The notes under the pieces were generated by a model, which was not told the DNA's origin, made no database searches, and worked only from the letters and a program-made list of their open reading frames with translations. Shown here piece after piece: positions 1 to 6,110 of a stretch of 8,576 nucleotides of DNA; within the stretch, counting starts at the first letter, position 1, and the number at the start of each line of letters is the position of its first letter. This DNA is from DASVBJ01 sp036375895 (GTDB lineage Bacteria > Actinomycetota > Actinomycetes > JACCUZ01): the NCBI GenBank assembly GCA_036375895.1, contig DASVBJ010000212.1:1-8576 (forward strand). Direction: 5' to 3'. Both the position numbers and the translations under genes were made by a program.

Positions 1-648
1 GTCGGCCGGCTCGACAACGCCACCAAGCTCGCCCTGGGCCACAACCCGAACGGCTCGGTGCCGGCCCTGCTCGCCGACTGCGTGACCTGCGCCGCGGACG
101 ACCTGATGGCTCGCCACGGCGGGCCCGCCTGGGACGAGGCCGGGTTCACCCGCCTGCGCGACGCGGTGCGCGCGGAGCTGCCCGAGGCGGTCCACGACGT
201 CGTACGGACCGTGGCCGCGGTCCTCTCCGCCGGCCACGACGCCGAGCTGCGGGCCGGCGGCACCACCAGCGCGGCCCTGCTCCCCTCGCTGCTCGACGTC
301 CGCGCCCAGCTGGCCGGTCTCGTGCACCCGGGCTTCGTCACCGACACCGGCCGGTCCCGGCTGCCCGACCTGCTGCGCTACCTGCGGGCCGTGCATCGGC
401 GGCTCGAGGTGCTCCCGACCGCACCCGGGCGCGACCGCGACCGGCTGGCGACCGTCAAGCGGGTCCAGGAGGAGCACGACAAGCTCCTGGCCGAGCTGCC
501 GCCCGAGCGCCGCGACGACGCCGACGTGCGCGAGCTGCGCTGGATGGTCGAGGAGCTGCGGGTAAGCCTGTTCGCACAGACGCTGGGCACCGCCTACCCC
601 GTGTCGGAGAAGCGCATCTACCGCGCCATGGACGCCCTCGACGGCTGA
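1..648 (+). CDS. hrpA: ATP-dependent RNA helicase HrpA, C-terminal end (partial)
   Basis: This is the last 215 residues of a DEAH-box RNA helicase of the HrpA type; the frame is open from base 1, so the 5' part lies outside the window. HrpA enzymes are about 1,300 residues and remodel RNA or ribosome complexes using ATP. The helicase motor is not visible here. What is seen is the family's C-terminal DUF3418-type region, recognised by the run SLFAQTLGTAYPVSEKRI close to the end (residues about 190 to 207 of the fragment), which is highly typical of HrpA, and by charged helices before it (RLATVKRVQEEHDKL). The stop is TGA at 646. A following gap of 131 bases and a secreted-protease gene suggest that this gene ends its own transcription unit. 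Family assignment is firm; function beyond helicase activity is family knowledge. Confidence 0.88.
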   Translation, partial: VGRLDNATKLALGHNPNGSVPALLADCVTCAADDLMARHGGPAWDEAGFTRLRDAVRAELPEAVHDVVRTVAAVLSAGHDAELRAGGTTSAALLPSLLDVRAQLAGLVHPGFVTDTGRSRLPDLLRYLRAVHRRLEVLPTAPGRDRDRLATVKRVQEEHDKLLAELPPERRDDADVRELRWMVEELRVSLFAQTLGTAYPVSEKRIYRAMDALDG

Positions 649-730
649 CCGCTGAGGCGGCCCAGGTCCAGCACATGTGTCACCGAAAGTCCATAGACGC
701 AGACTCTGGTAACGGGACAAATGGGGAGGT

Positions 731-750
731 AACGTCCGGCCGGAGACGTT
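731..750. promoter_or_regulatory. Inverted repeat AACGTC-N8-GACGTT upstream of the protease gene
   Basis: Perfect 6-base arms (731-736 and 745-750) flank an 8-base spacer that itself contains the palindrome CGGCCG. The repeat ends 29 bases before the protease ATG, a plausible place for a repressor operator or for a 5'-UTR hairpin that affects translation. No convincing -35/-10 pair was found in 649-779, so the promoter position is unknown. A second palindrome, CACATGTG, lies at 672-679. Confidence 0.4.
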
Positions 751-770
751 CCCCCACCACCCACCCATAC

Positions 771-775
771 GGGAG
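771..775 (+). promoter_or_regulatory. Ribosome binding site of the M4 protease
   Basis: GGGAG with a 4-base gap to ATG at 780. This site, together with the signal peptide that starts right at this ATG, fixes the start. An in-frame ATG further upstream at 675 would put 35 polar residues in front of the signal peptide and is rejected. Confidence 0.5.
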
Positions 776-779
776 CATC

Positions 780-2696
780 ATGAGGCCTCACGCACTCATC
801 GCTGCCGTCGCAGGGGCCCTCCTGACCACCGGTCTCACCGGTGTCTCCGGCCCCAGCGCGGCGACAGGCGACTCGGCCGGACCGGCCGGCAGCAGCACCG
901 GGACCCCGGCCCGCGGCGGATCCTTCACCCTCACCGGCGCGGACGCCGTGGCCTACCAGCCGCCGGCCGACCTCCGCCAGGTTCGGACCACCGAGCTCGC
1001 GGACGGCACGACCCAGACGCGGTACCAGCAGGTCGCCTCCGGCGCGGAGGTCCTGAACGGCCAGGTCACGGTCCTCCGCGACGCGCGCGGCACCGCGACC
1101 GCGGTCATCGGCGCGTACTTCCCCGGGCTGCGGGCCAAGAACGACCGCAAGGTCACGCCCGCGGAGGCCCGGTCCACCGCCGCGGCCAGGGTCGGCAACG
1201 GTGACCGGACCACGACCTTCCGCATCGACCCGCAGACCGGGCGGACCTTCTACCAGGTCATCACCCAGCAGTCGGCCCACCGCTGGCTCACCTGGGTCGA
1301 CGCCGGCAGCCGCGCCGTGCGCAAGAACATCGACACCGTCGCCGAGGGCACCGGGACCGGCGTCAAGGGCGACACCAAGACGATCAGCACGACGCAGCGC
1401 GCCGACGGCATGTACCAGCTGGTGTCGCAGGACGGCCGGCAGGCGACGTACGACTCCGGCAACACGGGCGGACGCGGCACGATCATGACCGATGCGGACG
1501 ACGTCTGGGACCTGCTCAAGCCGCCGGACCTGAGCCCGAGCCAACCGGCCGGCGTGGATGCGCACTATTACGCCGACGTGGTCGACGACTTCTACGGCGC
1601 GGTGTTCGGCCGGGACAGCATCGACGACAACGGCATGCAGATCATCTCGAGCGTGCACTACGGGCGGAACTACAACAACGCCTTCTGGAGCGGCGCGCAG
1701 ATGGCGTACGGCGACGGCGACGGCAAGGTGTTCCGGCCGCTGTCCGGCGGGCTCGACGTCGTGGGCCACGAGCTGACCCACGGCGTCACGCAGTACACGT
1801 CCGGCCTGATCTACGAGAACGAGTCCGGCGCGCTCAACGAGTCCTTCAGCGACATGATGGGCAACACGGTCGAGTACTTCGCCGACGCCGCGAAGCGCGA
1901 TCCGGCCGCCACCCCTGACTGGTTCATCGGCGAGGACGTCTACGTGCCGTCCGACACCGAGCCCGGCTTCCGGAACATGACGGACCCGCAGGAGGACGCG
2001 GACCCGGACCACTACTCGGAGCTCTACACCGGGACGGCGGACAACGGCGGGGTGCACAGCAACAGCGGCATCTCGAACCACGTCTACTACCTGGCGGTGA
2101 ACGGCGGCCGGAACGCCGGCTGCGGGACCAGCGCCAGCAGCCACACGCACACGGCCAACTGCGACGAGAACGTCGCCGGCCTGGGCCTGGCGACGGCGCG
2201 CAACATCTTCTACACCGGCATGACCAGCCTGACCGAGTACGCGAACTTCTGCGACGCCCGCAACGCGACCATGGCCGCCGCGGCAGCGGGCAAGCAGCGG
2301 GCCAGCGTCGGCGACGCGTGGGACGCGGTCGGCGTCACGAAGGGCTGCACGCCGGGTTCGCCGCCGCCGCCGCCGTGCACCGGTGGCGAGGTCCAGATGG
2401 GCGTCGTCTTCTCGACCCCGCACCCGTACGGCAACAACGGTGACTGCACCTGGACGTACACCAACACCTCCGGCGGGAGCTTCGCCTTCGTCTTCGACAA
2501 GCTCGAGACCGAGGCTGGCTACGACTACGTGTACGTGAAGGACGCGGCCGGGAACGTGGTGGCGACGTACGACGGGACGCCACATCGGCTTCCGGTCACC
2601 TCGCCCTGCCTGAGCGGCCCGTCCGGGTCGGTCCAGCTGGTCTCGGACGGAGGGGTGACGGCGTACGGCTTCGACGCACGCGTGGTGGCCTGCTGA
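780..2696 (+). CDS. Secreted M4 (thermolysin-family) metalloprotease with C-terminal CUB-like domain
   Basis: A 638-residue secreted zinc endopeptidase. Residues 1 to about 28 form a Sec signal peptide (MRPH, then a hydrophobic core, then an SAA-type cleavage region). An FTP-type propeptide (about 48-100) and a PepSY-like segment (about 122-187) follow; both normally inhibit and fold the enzyme. The mature protease should begin near residue 190, where GTGTGVKGDTKTISTT resembles thermolysin's N-terminus. The zinc site is complete: HELTH at 330-334 (H330, H334, catalytic E331) and E354 in GALNESFSD, exactly 20 residues after H334 as in thermolysin. D421 and H426 (DNGGVHSNSG) match thermolysin D226 and H231. 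A His/Cys-containing loop lies at 448-461. After the catalytic domain a five-proline linker (528-532) leads to a CUB-like domain (533-638). The role is probably extracellular protein breakdown for nutrition. It appears monocistronic, with hairpins downstream. The M4 call is very secure. Confidence 0.96.
   Translation: MRPHALIAAVAGALLTTGLTGVSGPSAATGDSAGPAGSSTGTPARGGSFTLTGADAVAYQPPADLRQVRTTELADGTTQTRYQQVASGAEVLNGQVTVLRDARGTATAVIGAYFPGLRAKNDRKVTPAEARSTAAARVGNGDRTTTFRIDPQTGRTFYQVITQQSAHRWLTWVDAGSRAVRKNIDTVAEGTGTGVKGDTKTISTTQRADGMYQLVSQDGRQATYDSGNTGGRGTIMTDADDVWDLLKPPDLSPSQPAGVDAHYYADVVDDFYGAVFGRDSIDDNGMQIISSVHYGRNYNNAFWSGAQMAYGDGDGKVFRPLSGGLDVVGHELTHGVTQYTSGLIYENESGALNESFSDMMGNTVEYFADAAKRDPAATPDWFIGEDVYVPSDTEPGFRNMTDPQEDADPDHYSELYTGTADNGGVHSNSGISNHVYYLAVNGGRNAGCGTSASSHTHTANCDENVAGLGLATARNIFYTGMTSLTEYANFCDARNATMAAAAAGKQRASVGDAWDAVGVTKGCTPGSPPPPPCTGGEVQMGVVFSTPHPYGNNGDCTWTYTNTSGGSFAFVFDKLETEAGYDYVYVKDAAGNVVATYDGTPHRLPVTSPCLSGPSGSVQLVSDGGVTAYGFDARVVAC
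2361..2375 (+). repeat. (CCG)5 run coding the polyproline linker
   Basis: Five CCG codons in a row encode Pro528-Pro532, the hinge between the catalytic and CUB-like domains of the M4 protease. A perfect triplet run like this can change length by slippage, which would change linker length without a frameshift. Confidence 0.6.
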
Positions 2697-2729
2697 GCCA
2701 GGACACCGTCCGATGGCACCTACCTCGCG

Positions 2730-2778
2730 AGCGACCTTCTTGCGCGACTCGCCGGCGTGTCGTCGCGACAAGGTCGCT
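2730..2778 (+). terminator. Imperfect long palindrome after the protease gene
   Basis: AGCGACCTT (2730-2738) pairs perfectly with AAGGTCGCT (2770-2778). After one mismatch (2739/2769), five more pairs follow (2740-2744 with 2764-2768, one of them T-G), and an alternative inner stem is possible. It lies 33 bases after the protease stop codon. There is no T-run, as is common in high-GC actinobacteria, so it could be a terminator, an mRNA 3'-end stabiliser, or a palindromic repeat element. Confidence 0.4.
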
Positions 2779-2821
2779 GGTGATCTTGAGGCGAGGTGAT
2801 GTCTGACCCACGGCCGAGGAA

Positions 2822-2856
2822 CGAGGCCCCGCCCGGTGCGACCGGGCGGGGCCTCG
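2822..2856. terminator. Perfect 16-bp hairpin terminator
   Basis: Arms CGAGGCCCCGCCCGGT (2822-2837) and its exact reverse complement (2841-2856) enclose a 3-base GCG loop. The stem is extremely stable. It lies between the M4 protease and the next gene's promoter and has no U-tract, which is typical of actinobacterial terminators. It may end the protease transcript or insulate the next gene; the symmetric stem could work in both directions. Confidence 0.75.
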
Positions 2857-2860
2857 CCCG

Positions 2861-2889
2861 TTGACAGCGGCCCGGAAGGGGACTGTCGT
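2861..2889 (+). promoter_or_regulatory. Candidate promoter of the MDMPI-like gene
   Basis: A consensus TTGACA (-35) at 2861-2866 and a 17-base spacer are followed by a weak -10, TGTCGT, at 2884-2889. It lies immediately after the strong terminator and 42 bases before the next start codon, which is where a promoter is expected. The -35 match and spacing are good; the -10 is poor. Confidence 0.45.
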
Positions 2890-2891
2890 GC

Positions 2892-2906
2892 TTGTTGTCG
2901 GAACAA
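2892..2906. promoter_or_regulatory. Operator-like repeat TTGTT-N5-AACAA
   Basis: A perfect 5-base inverted repeat, A/T-rich in a very GC-rich setting, starts 3 bases after the candidate -10. A repressor bound here would cover the transcription start. The arrangement resembles TetR or MarR operators, but no regulator gene is encoded nearby in the window. Confidence 0.35.
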
Positions 2907-2931
2907 CTTCGGGCGGCCACGGCGGTGAGGC

Positions 2932-3747
2932 ATGAGCGAGTGGAACGCGATGACCTACGAGGGCAAGGACACCATTCTCCGGGTGGTGCGGGCCGAGGCC
3001 GAGCGGTTCTTCGCGCTGGCCGAGCCGCCCGAGGCGTGGGAGGCGCCGACCGCCTGCGCAGGCTGGACGACGCGCGACATCGTCGGGCACATCGTCGACA
3101 CGACCGAGGGCTACTTCGACGCGTTCGACGCGGCACGCGGCAAGGGCGAGGTCGGCCCACCGCACGGGTTGCCGCTGATGAGCAAGCTGGCCAACGAGGG
3201 GGCCACCGCGTTCCGCGGGGCGCCACAGGAGGAGATGCTCGAGCGGCTGCGCACCGACTTCGCGAAGATGATGGGGATCCTCGAGCCGCTCGGACCCGAC
3301 GAGTGGACCGGCCTGATGGTCACCCACAAGTACATGGGGCCGGTGCCCGCGTTCTTCTTCGCGGGCGGGCAGCTGATGGACTACGGCGTCCACTCCTGGG
3401 ACATCCGCCAGGGCAGCGGGCGGGCCCACGGCCTGTCCGGCGACGCCGCCGACCTGCTCGTGCCCTTCATGTTCGCCCTGTGGCAGGGCACGGTCCGCGC
3501 CGACGCCGACCCGGCGCCCTTCGACATCGGCATCCGGGTCTCCGGGCGCAACGCCGGCGACTACCGCGTGTCGGTGCGCGGCGGCGCGATGACCTACGAG
3601 CAGGGCAGCCTCGACGACCTGCCGGCCGTCGTCGAGTTCGACGCGGGCAGCTTCGTGCTCACGGTGTTCGGGCGCTGCAACGCCGGGACGGTGCGCGGCG
3701 ACCAGTCGATCGGCGACCGCTACCTCAACCTGTTCTTCCGCATCTAG
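2932..3747 (+). CDS. MDMPI/DinB-fold protein (maleylpyruvate isomerase family)
   Basis: A 271-residue cytoplasmic protein of the actinobacterial family with a mycothiol-dependent maleylpyruvate isomerase N-terminal domain (DinB-like four-helix bundle). The typical N-terminal signature is present: TACAGWTTRDIVGHIVD, giving a metal-ligand candidate H53. The second metal motif, normally E-x3-H, is D150-x3-H154 here (MDYGVHSWDIR). The remaining part, about 175-271, would be the SCP2-like C-terminal domain. Most members of this family have no known reaction; only some are true maleylpyruvate isomerases, which use mycothiol to isomerise maleylpyruvate in gentisate breakdown, and no other gentisate gene is visible. 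The start at 2932 has GGTGAGG only 1 base upstream; an alternative start is ATG at 2950. The gene has its own candidate promoter and operator and converges on the next gene with overlapping stops. Confidence 0.85.
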   Translation: MSEWNAMTYEGKDTILRVVRAEAERFFALAEPPEAWEAPTACAGWTTRDIVGHIVDTTEGYFDAFDAARGKGEVGPPHGLPLMSKLANEGATAFRGAPQEEMLERLRTDFAKMMGILEPLGPDEWTGLMVTHKYMGPVPAFFFAGGQLMDYGVHSWDIRQGSGRAHGLSGDAADLLVPFMFALWQGTVRADADPAPFDIGIRVSGRNAGDYRVSVRGGAMTYEQGSLDDLPAVVEFDAGSFVLTVFGRCNAGTVRGDQSIGDRYLNLFFRI

Positions 3748-4544
3748 CCGGTCGACCCGTCGGGACCGGGCGGCTCGTAGCGGACCGCCCGGTCCACGTC
3801 GTGGTAGACGTCCATGCCCACCGGGCGGCGCAGCTCCTCCGCCAGGTGACCCAGCAGGCCGGCCGCGCGGGCGAGCAGGGCGAACCCGCGCAGCACCTCG
3901 TGCGGGAAGCCGAGATCGGCGAGGGCGGCGCCGCAGACCCCGGCGCCGTTGAGCGGCAGGGTCCTCCCGAGGAGCTCCGGGTGCACGCGCCCGACGGCCT
4001 CGAACAACCGCAGGTGCGGACCGCGCAACCCCTCCTCCTCGGCGATCCGCAGGATCACCGGGGTACGCGGGTCGCCGTCCTTGTGCACCGGGTGGCCCAG
4101 ACCGGGCACCAGCCGACCGGCCGCCTGCTGCCCACGCACCGCCTCACGGGCCAGCGCATCGAAGCCGTCGTCGTCTGTGGGCAGCCCCCCGTCGTACGCC
4201 GACAGGGCGTCTCCCAGGAACCGGCCGCAGTCCTCCGTGACCCCCAGGAACCGGGAGCCGCCGCCGAGCAGACCTGCGGCCAGCGCGCCCTGGAACGCCT
4301 CCGGCGCGCTGGTCAGCGTCAACCGGGCCGCGATCACGGTCGGTGTGAACCCGTGGTCGGTCAAGGCGACGAGCACGGCCTCGAAGAGCCGGCGCTCCCC
4401 CGGTGTGGGCCGGCGCAGGGCCACCAGCCAGAACGCCAGCTCGCCGAACCCCACCTCTCCGAGCAGCTCGCCGGCCAGGTCGTGTCCGAGCAGGCGGATC
4501 GACCGCAGGTCCGAGGTGCCGATCGAGGTGGGGTACTCGGTCAT
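3744..4544 (-). CDS. Citrate-synthase-like protein, 'citryl-CoA lyase' type
   Basis: A 266-residue single-domain protein of the short citrate-synthase-like group usually annotated as citryl-CoA lyase, related to the C-terminal domain of ATP-citrate lyase. Seen: DHG at 63-65, the active-site loop GLGHPVHKDGDPR (148-160, H151), and LPLNGAG (196-202) followed by GLLGHLAEELRRP, which follow the order in ATP-citrate lyase. From my recollection of that enzyme, only H151 of the three catalytic residues is kept; A72 and A201 stand where the other His and the Asp should be. The reaction would be cleavage or formation of a C-C bond next to a CoA thioester, but the substrate is unknown. ATG overlaps the stop of the upstream acyl-CoA synthetase gene (ATGA), and GGAGGA lies 6 bases before the ATG, within that gene's end, so the two are translationally coupled. 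It is the last gene of the minus-strand set. Confidence 0.85.
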   Translation of the reverse strand: MTEYPTSIGTSDLRSIRLLGHDLAGELLGEVGFGELAFWLVALRRPTPGERRLFEAVLVALTDHGFTPTVIAARLTLTSAPEAFQGALAAGLLGGGSRFLGVTEDCGRFLGDALSAYDGGLPTDDDGFDALAREAVRGQQAAGRLVPGLGHPVHKDGDPRTPVILRIAEEEGLRGPHLRLFEAVGRVHPELLGRTLPLNGAGVCGAALADLGFPHEVLRGFALLARAAGLLGHLAEELRRPVGMDVYHDVDRAVRYEPPGPDGSTG

Positions 4545-6082
4545 CTGCCGTCCTCCGGTCGGGAGCCAGCGACGGTCGCGGACTCGGCGTCGTACTCGTC
4601 GGGCGGGTGCCCGGCGGGCAGCAGGTGCTTGGCGACCCTCGAGGTCGACGTGCGCGGCAGGTCGTCGACCGCCTGCCAGAACCTCGGGACCTTGAACGCC
4701 GCCAGCCGCTGCGCGGCCCAGGCACGCAGCGCGGGCAGGTCGGCAACCGCTCGCGGGGCCAGGACGACGAACGCCTTCACGTCCTCCTCCGACAGCTCCG
4801 AGGGCACCCCCACGACCGCACACTCGCTCACGTCGGGGTGGCAGAGGACCGCCTCCTCCACCTCCAGCGGCGACAGGTTCTCACCCCGCCGCCGCAGCAC
4901 CTCCTTGCGACGCGCGACGACCGTGTAGGTGCCGTCGTCGTTGCGCGTCACCAGGTCACCGGTGCGCAGCCAGCCGTCCACGAAGGCCGCGGCCGTCTCC
5001 TCCGGCATCTCCCAGTAGCCGGGCGTCACCACCGGGTTGCGCAGCAGCAGCTCACCGGTCACCCCCGGGCCGACCTCGCGGCCGTCGTCGTCGACGACAC
5101 GGGCCTCGTTCACGGTGCCGTGCCGCGGGTGCTGCCGCGGCGTGCCCAGGGTGCCGTACGGGCGGCTCCCCCGCGGCCAGACCAGCCCGTACGGCGTCTC
5201 CGACATCGCGTAGCCGCACACGATCCGCAGCCCGAACCGGCGCTCGATCTGCTCCTGGCGCTCACGCGTCGGCGAGGGGCCGGTGTAGCACAGGCGCAGC
5301 GGCGTGGCGGCGTCGTCGGGCCGCTCCGGCTGGCGCATGAGGATCTCCAGCATCGCCCCGATCGCGTTGAACTCCGTCGCGCCGTGCCGGCGCGCCGCGT
5401 CGAGGAAGCCGCTCGCCGAGAAGCGCGGCAGCAGCACGAGCCCCGCCCCGCAGGCGAGCGACCCCATCACCGAGTAGGCCTGGGCGTTGATGTGGAACAG
5501 CGGCAGGCTCGTCATCAGCCGGTCGTCGCGGGTGAGCTCGAGCCACCACGGGAAGCCCTCGCCGGCCCAGGCGTATGCCCGGTGGGTCTGGGTGACCAGC
5601 TTGGACCGGCCGGTGGTGCCGGAGGTCGGGATGAGCACCGCCACGTCGTCGGGCGCCGCCAGGGTGGGCAGCGTCCCGGCGTACGGCTGCTCCTCCGCCC
5701 ACGAGCCGGCAACGTCGTCGACCTCGAGCGCGGCGACGTCCCCTCCCGGCGAGAGGTCGCGGTCGGTGAGGAGCAGCCGCGGGCGCACCTGGCCCACCAG
5801 GCCGGCCAGCTCGGTCGGCGTGCTCTGCGGGTTCGTCGCCACGGTGACGGCGCCGAGCGCCGCAAGCCCGAGCCAGGACAGGAGGTACGGCGGGGTGTTC
5901 CGCGCGGTCACGACCACGAGGTCGCCCCGGCGTACCCCCGCGTCGCGGAGCCGGTCTGCGGTCCGCGCAACGGCGGACACCGCGGCGGCGAACGTCAGCG
6001 AGCCCTCGTCCGTGCGCAGCCACACGCCGTCGGGGTCACGGTCGGCGGCGTGCAGCAGCAGGCCGGGGATCGTGTCGTCCAC
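4541..6082 (-). CDS. AMP-forming acyl-CoA synthetase (ANL superfamily)
   Basis: A 513-residue adenylate-forming ligase that joins a carboxylic acid to CoA through an acyl-AMP. The core motifs are in order: TSGTTGRSKLV (153-163, phosphate loop), YAMSETPYG (291-299, A5), GWLRTGDL (370-377, with the ribose-binding Asp), RRKEVLRRRGENLSP (391-405, hinge and A8), and FKVPR (463-467). The end motif is LPRTSTSRVAK (475-485), where the usual GK catalytic lysine is R482. The sequence resembles the crotonobetaine/carnitine-CoA ligase-like branch, but the substrate cannot be named. The start is the GTG at 6082, because homology begins at once with DDTIPGLLLHAADRDPDGVWLRTDEG; the site GGGAT is weak and close. 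Codons further upstream lie inside the VOC gene and look unlike protein of this family. It lies 28 bases after the VOC gene and overlaps the citrate-synthase-like gene by 4 bases. Confidence 0.92.
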   Translation of the reverse strand: MDDTIPGLLLHAADRDPDGVWLRTDEGSLTFAAAVSAVARTADRLRDAGVRRGDLVVVTARNTPPYLLSWLGLAALGAVTVATNPQSTPTELAGLVGQVRPRLLLTDRDLSPGGDVAALEVDDVAGSWAEEQPYAGTLPTLAAPDDVAVLIPTSGTTGRSKLVTQTHRAYAWAGEGFPWWLELTRDDRLMTSLPLFHINAQAYSVMGSLACGAGLVLLPRFSASGFLDAARRHGATEFNAIGAMLEILMRQPERPDDAATPLRLCYTGPSPTRERQEQIERRFGLRIVCGYAMSETPYGLVWPRGSRPYGTLGTPRQHPRHGTVNEARVVDDDGREVGPGVTGELLLRNPVVTPGYWEMPEETAAAFVDGWLRTGDLVTRNDDGTYTVVARRKEVLRRRGENLSPLEVEEAVLCHPDVSECAVVGVPSELSEEDVKAFVVLAPRAVADLPALRAWAAQRLAAFKVPRFWQAVDDLPRTSTSRVAKHLLPAGHPPDEYDAESATVAGSRPEDGR

Positions 6083-6110
6083 GGATCCCGGGCTCAGCCG
6101 ATGTCCGGCG

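Noticed and set aside
650..665. Terminator after hrpA (CCGC-TGAG-GCGG)
   Set aside because: The stem is only 4 bp, which is not distinguishable from chance at this GC content.
2799..2864. 21-codon ORF (ATG at 2799) running through the 16-bp hairpin
   Set aside because: Its AGG is only 2 bases from the ATG, it has no similarity to anything I know, and its sequence is set by the hairpin arms. A leader peptide is possible but unsupported.
618..2933. Long open frame of 771 codons on the minus strand
   Set aside because: It lies opposite the M4 protease, whose motifs are certain. It has low-complexity Arg/Val/Gly-rich composition and no recognisable domain, a typical high-GC shadow.
2932..3747. 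True maleylpyruvate isomerase of a gentisate pathway
   Set aside because: There are no gentisate dioxygenase or fumarylpyruvate hydrolase genes nearby, and the metal motif differs (D150). Only the family is claimed.
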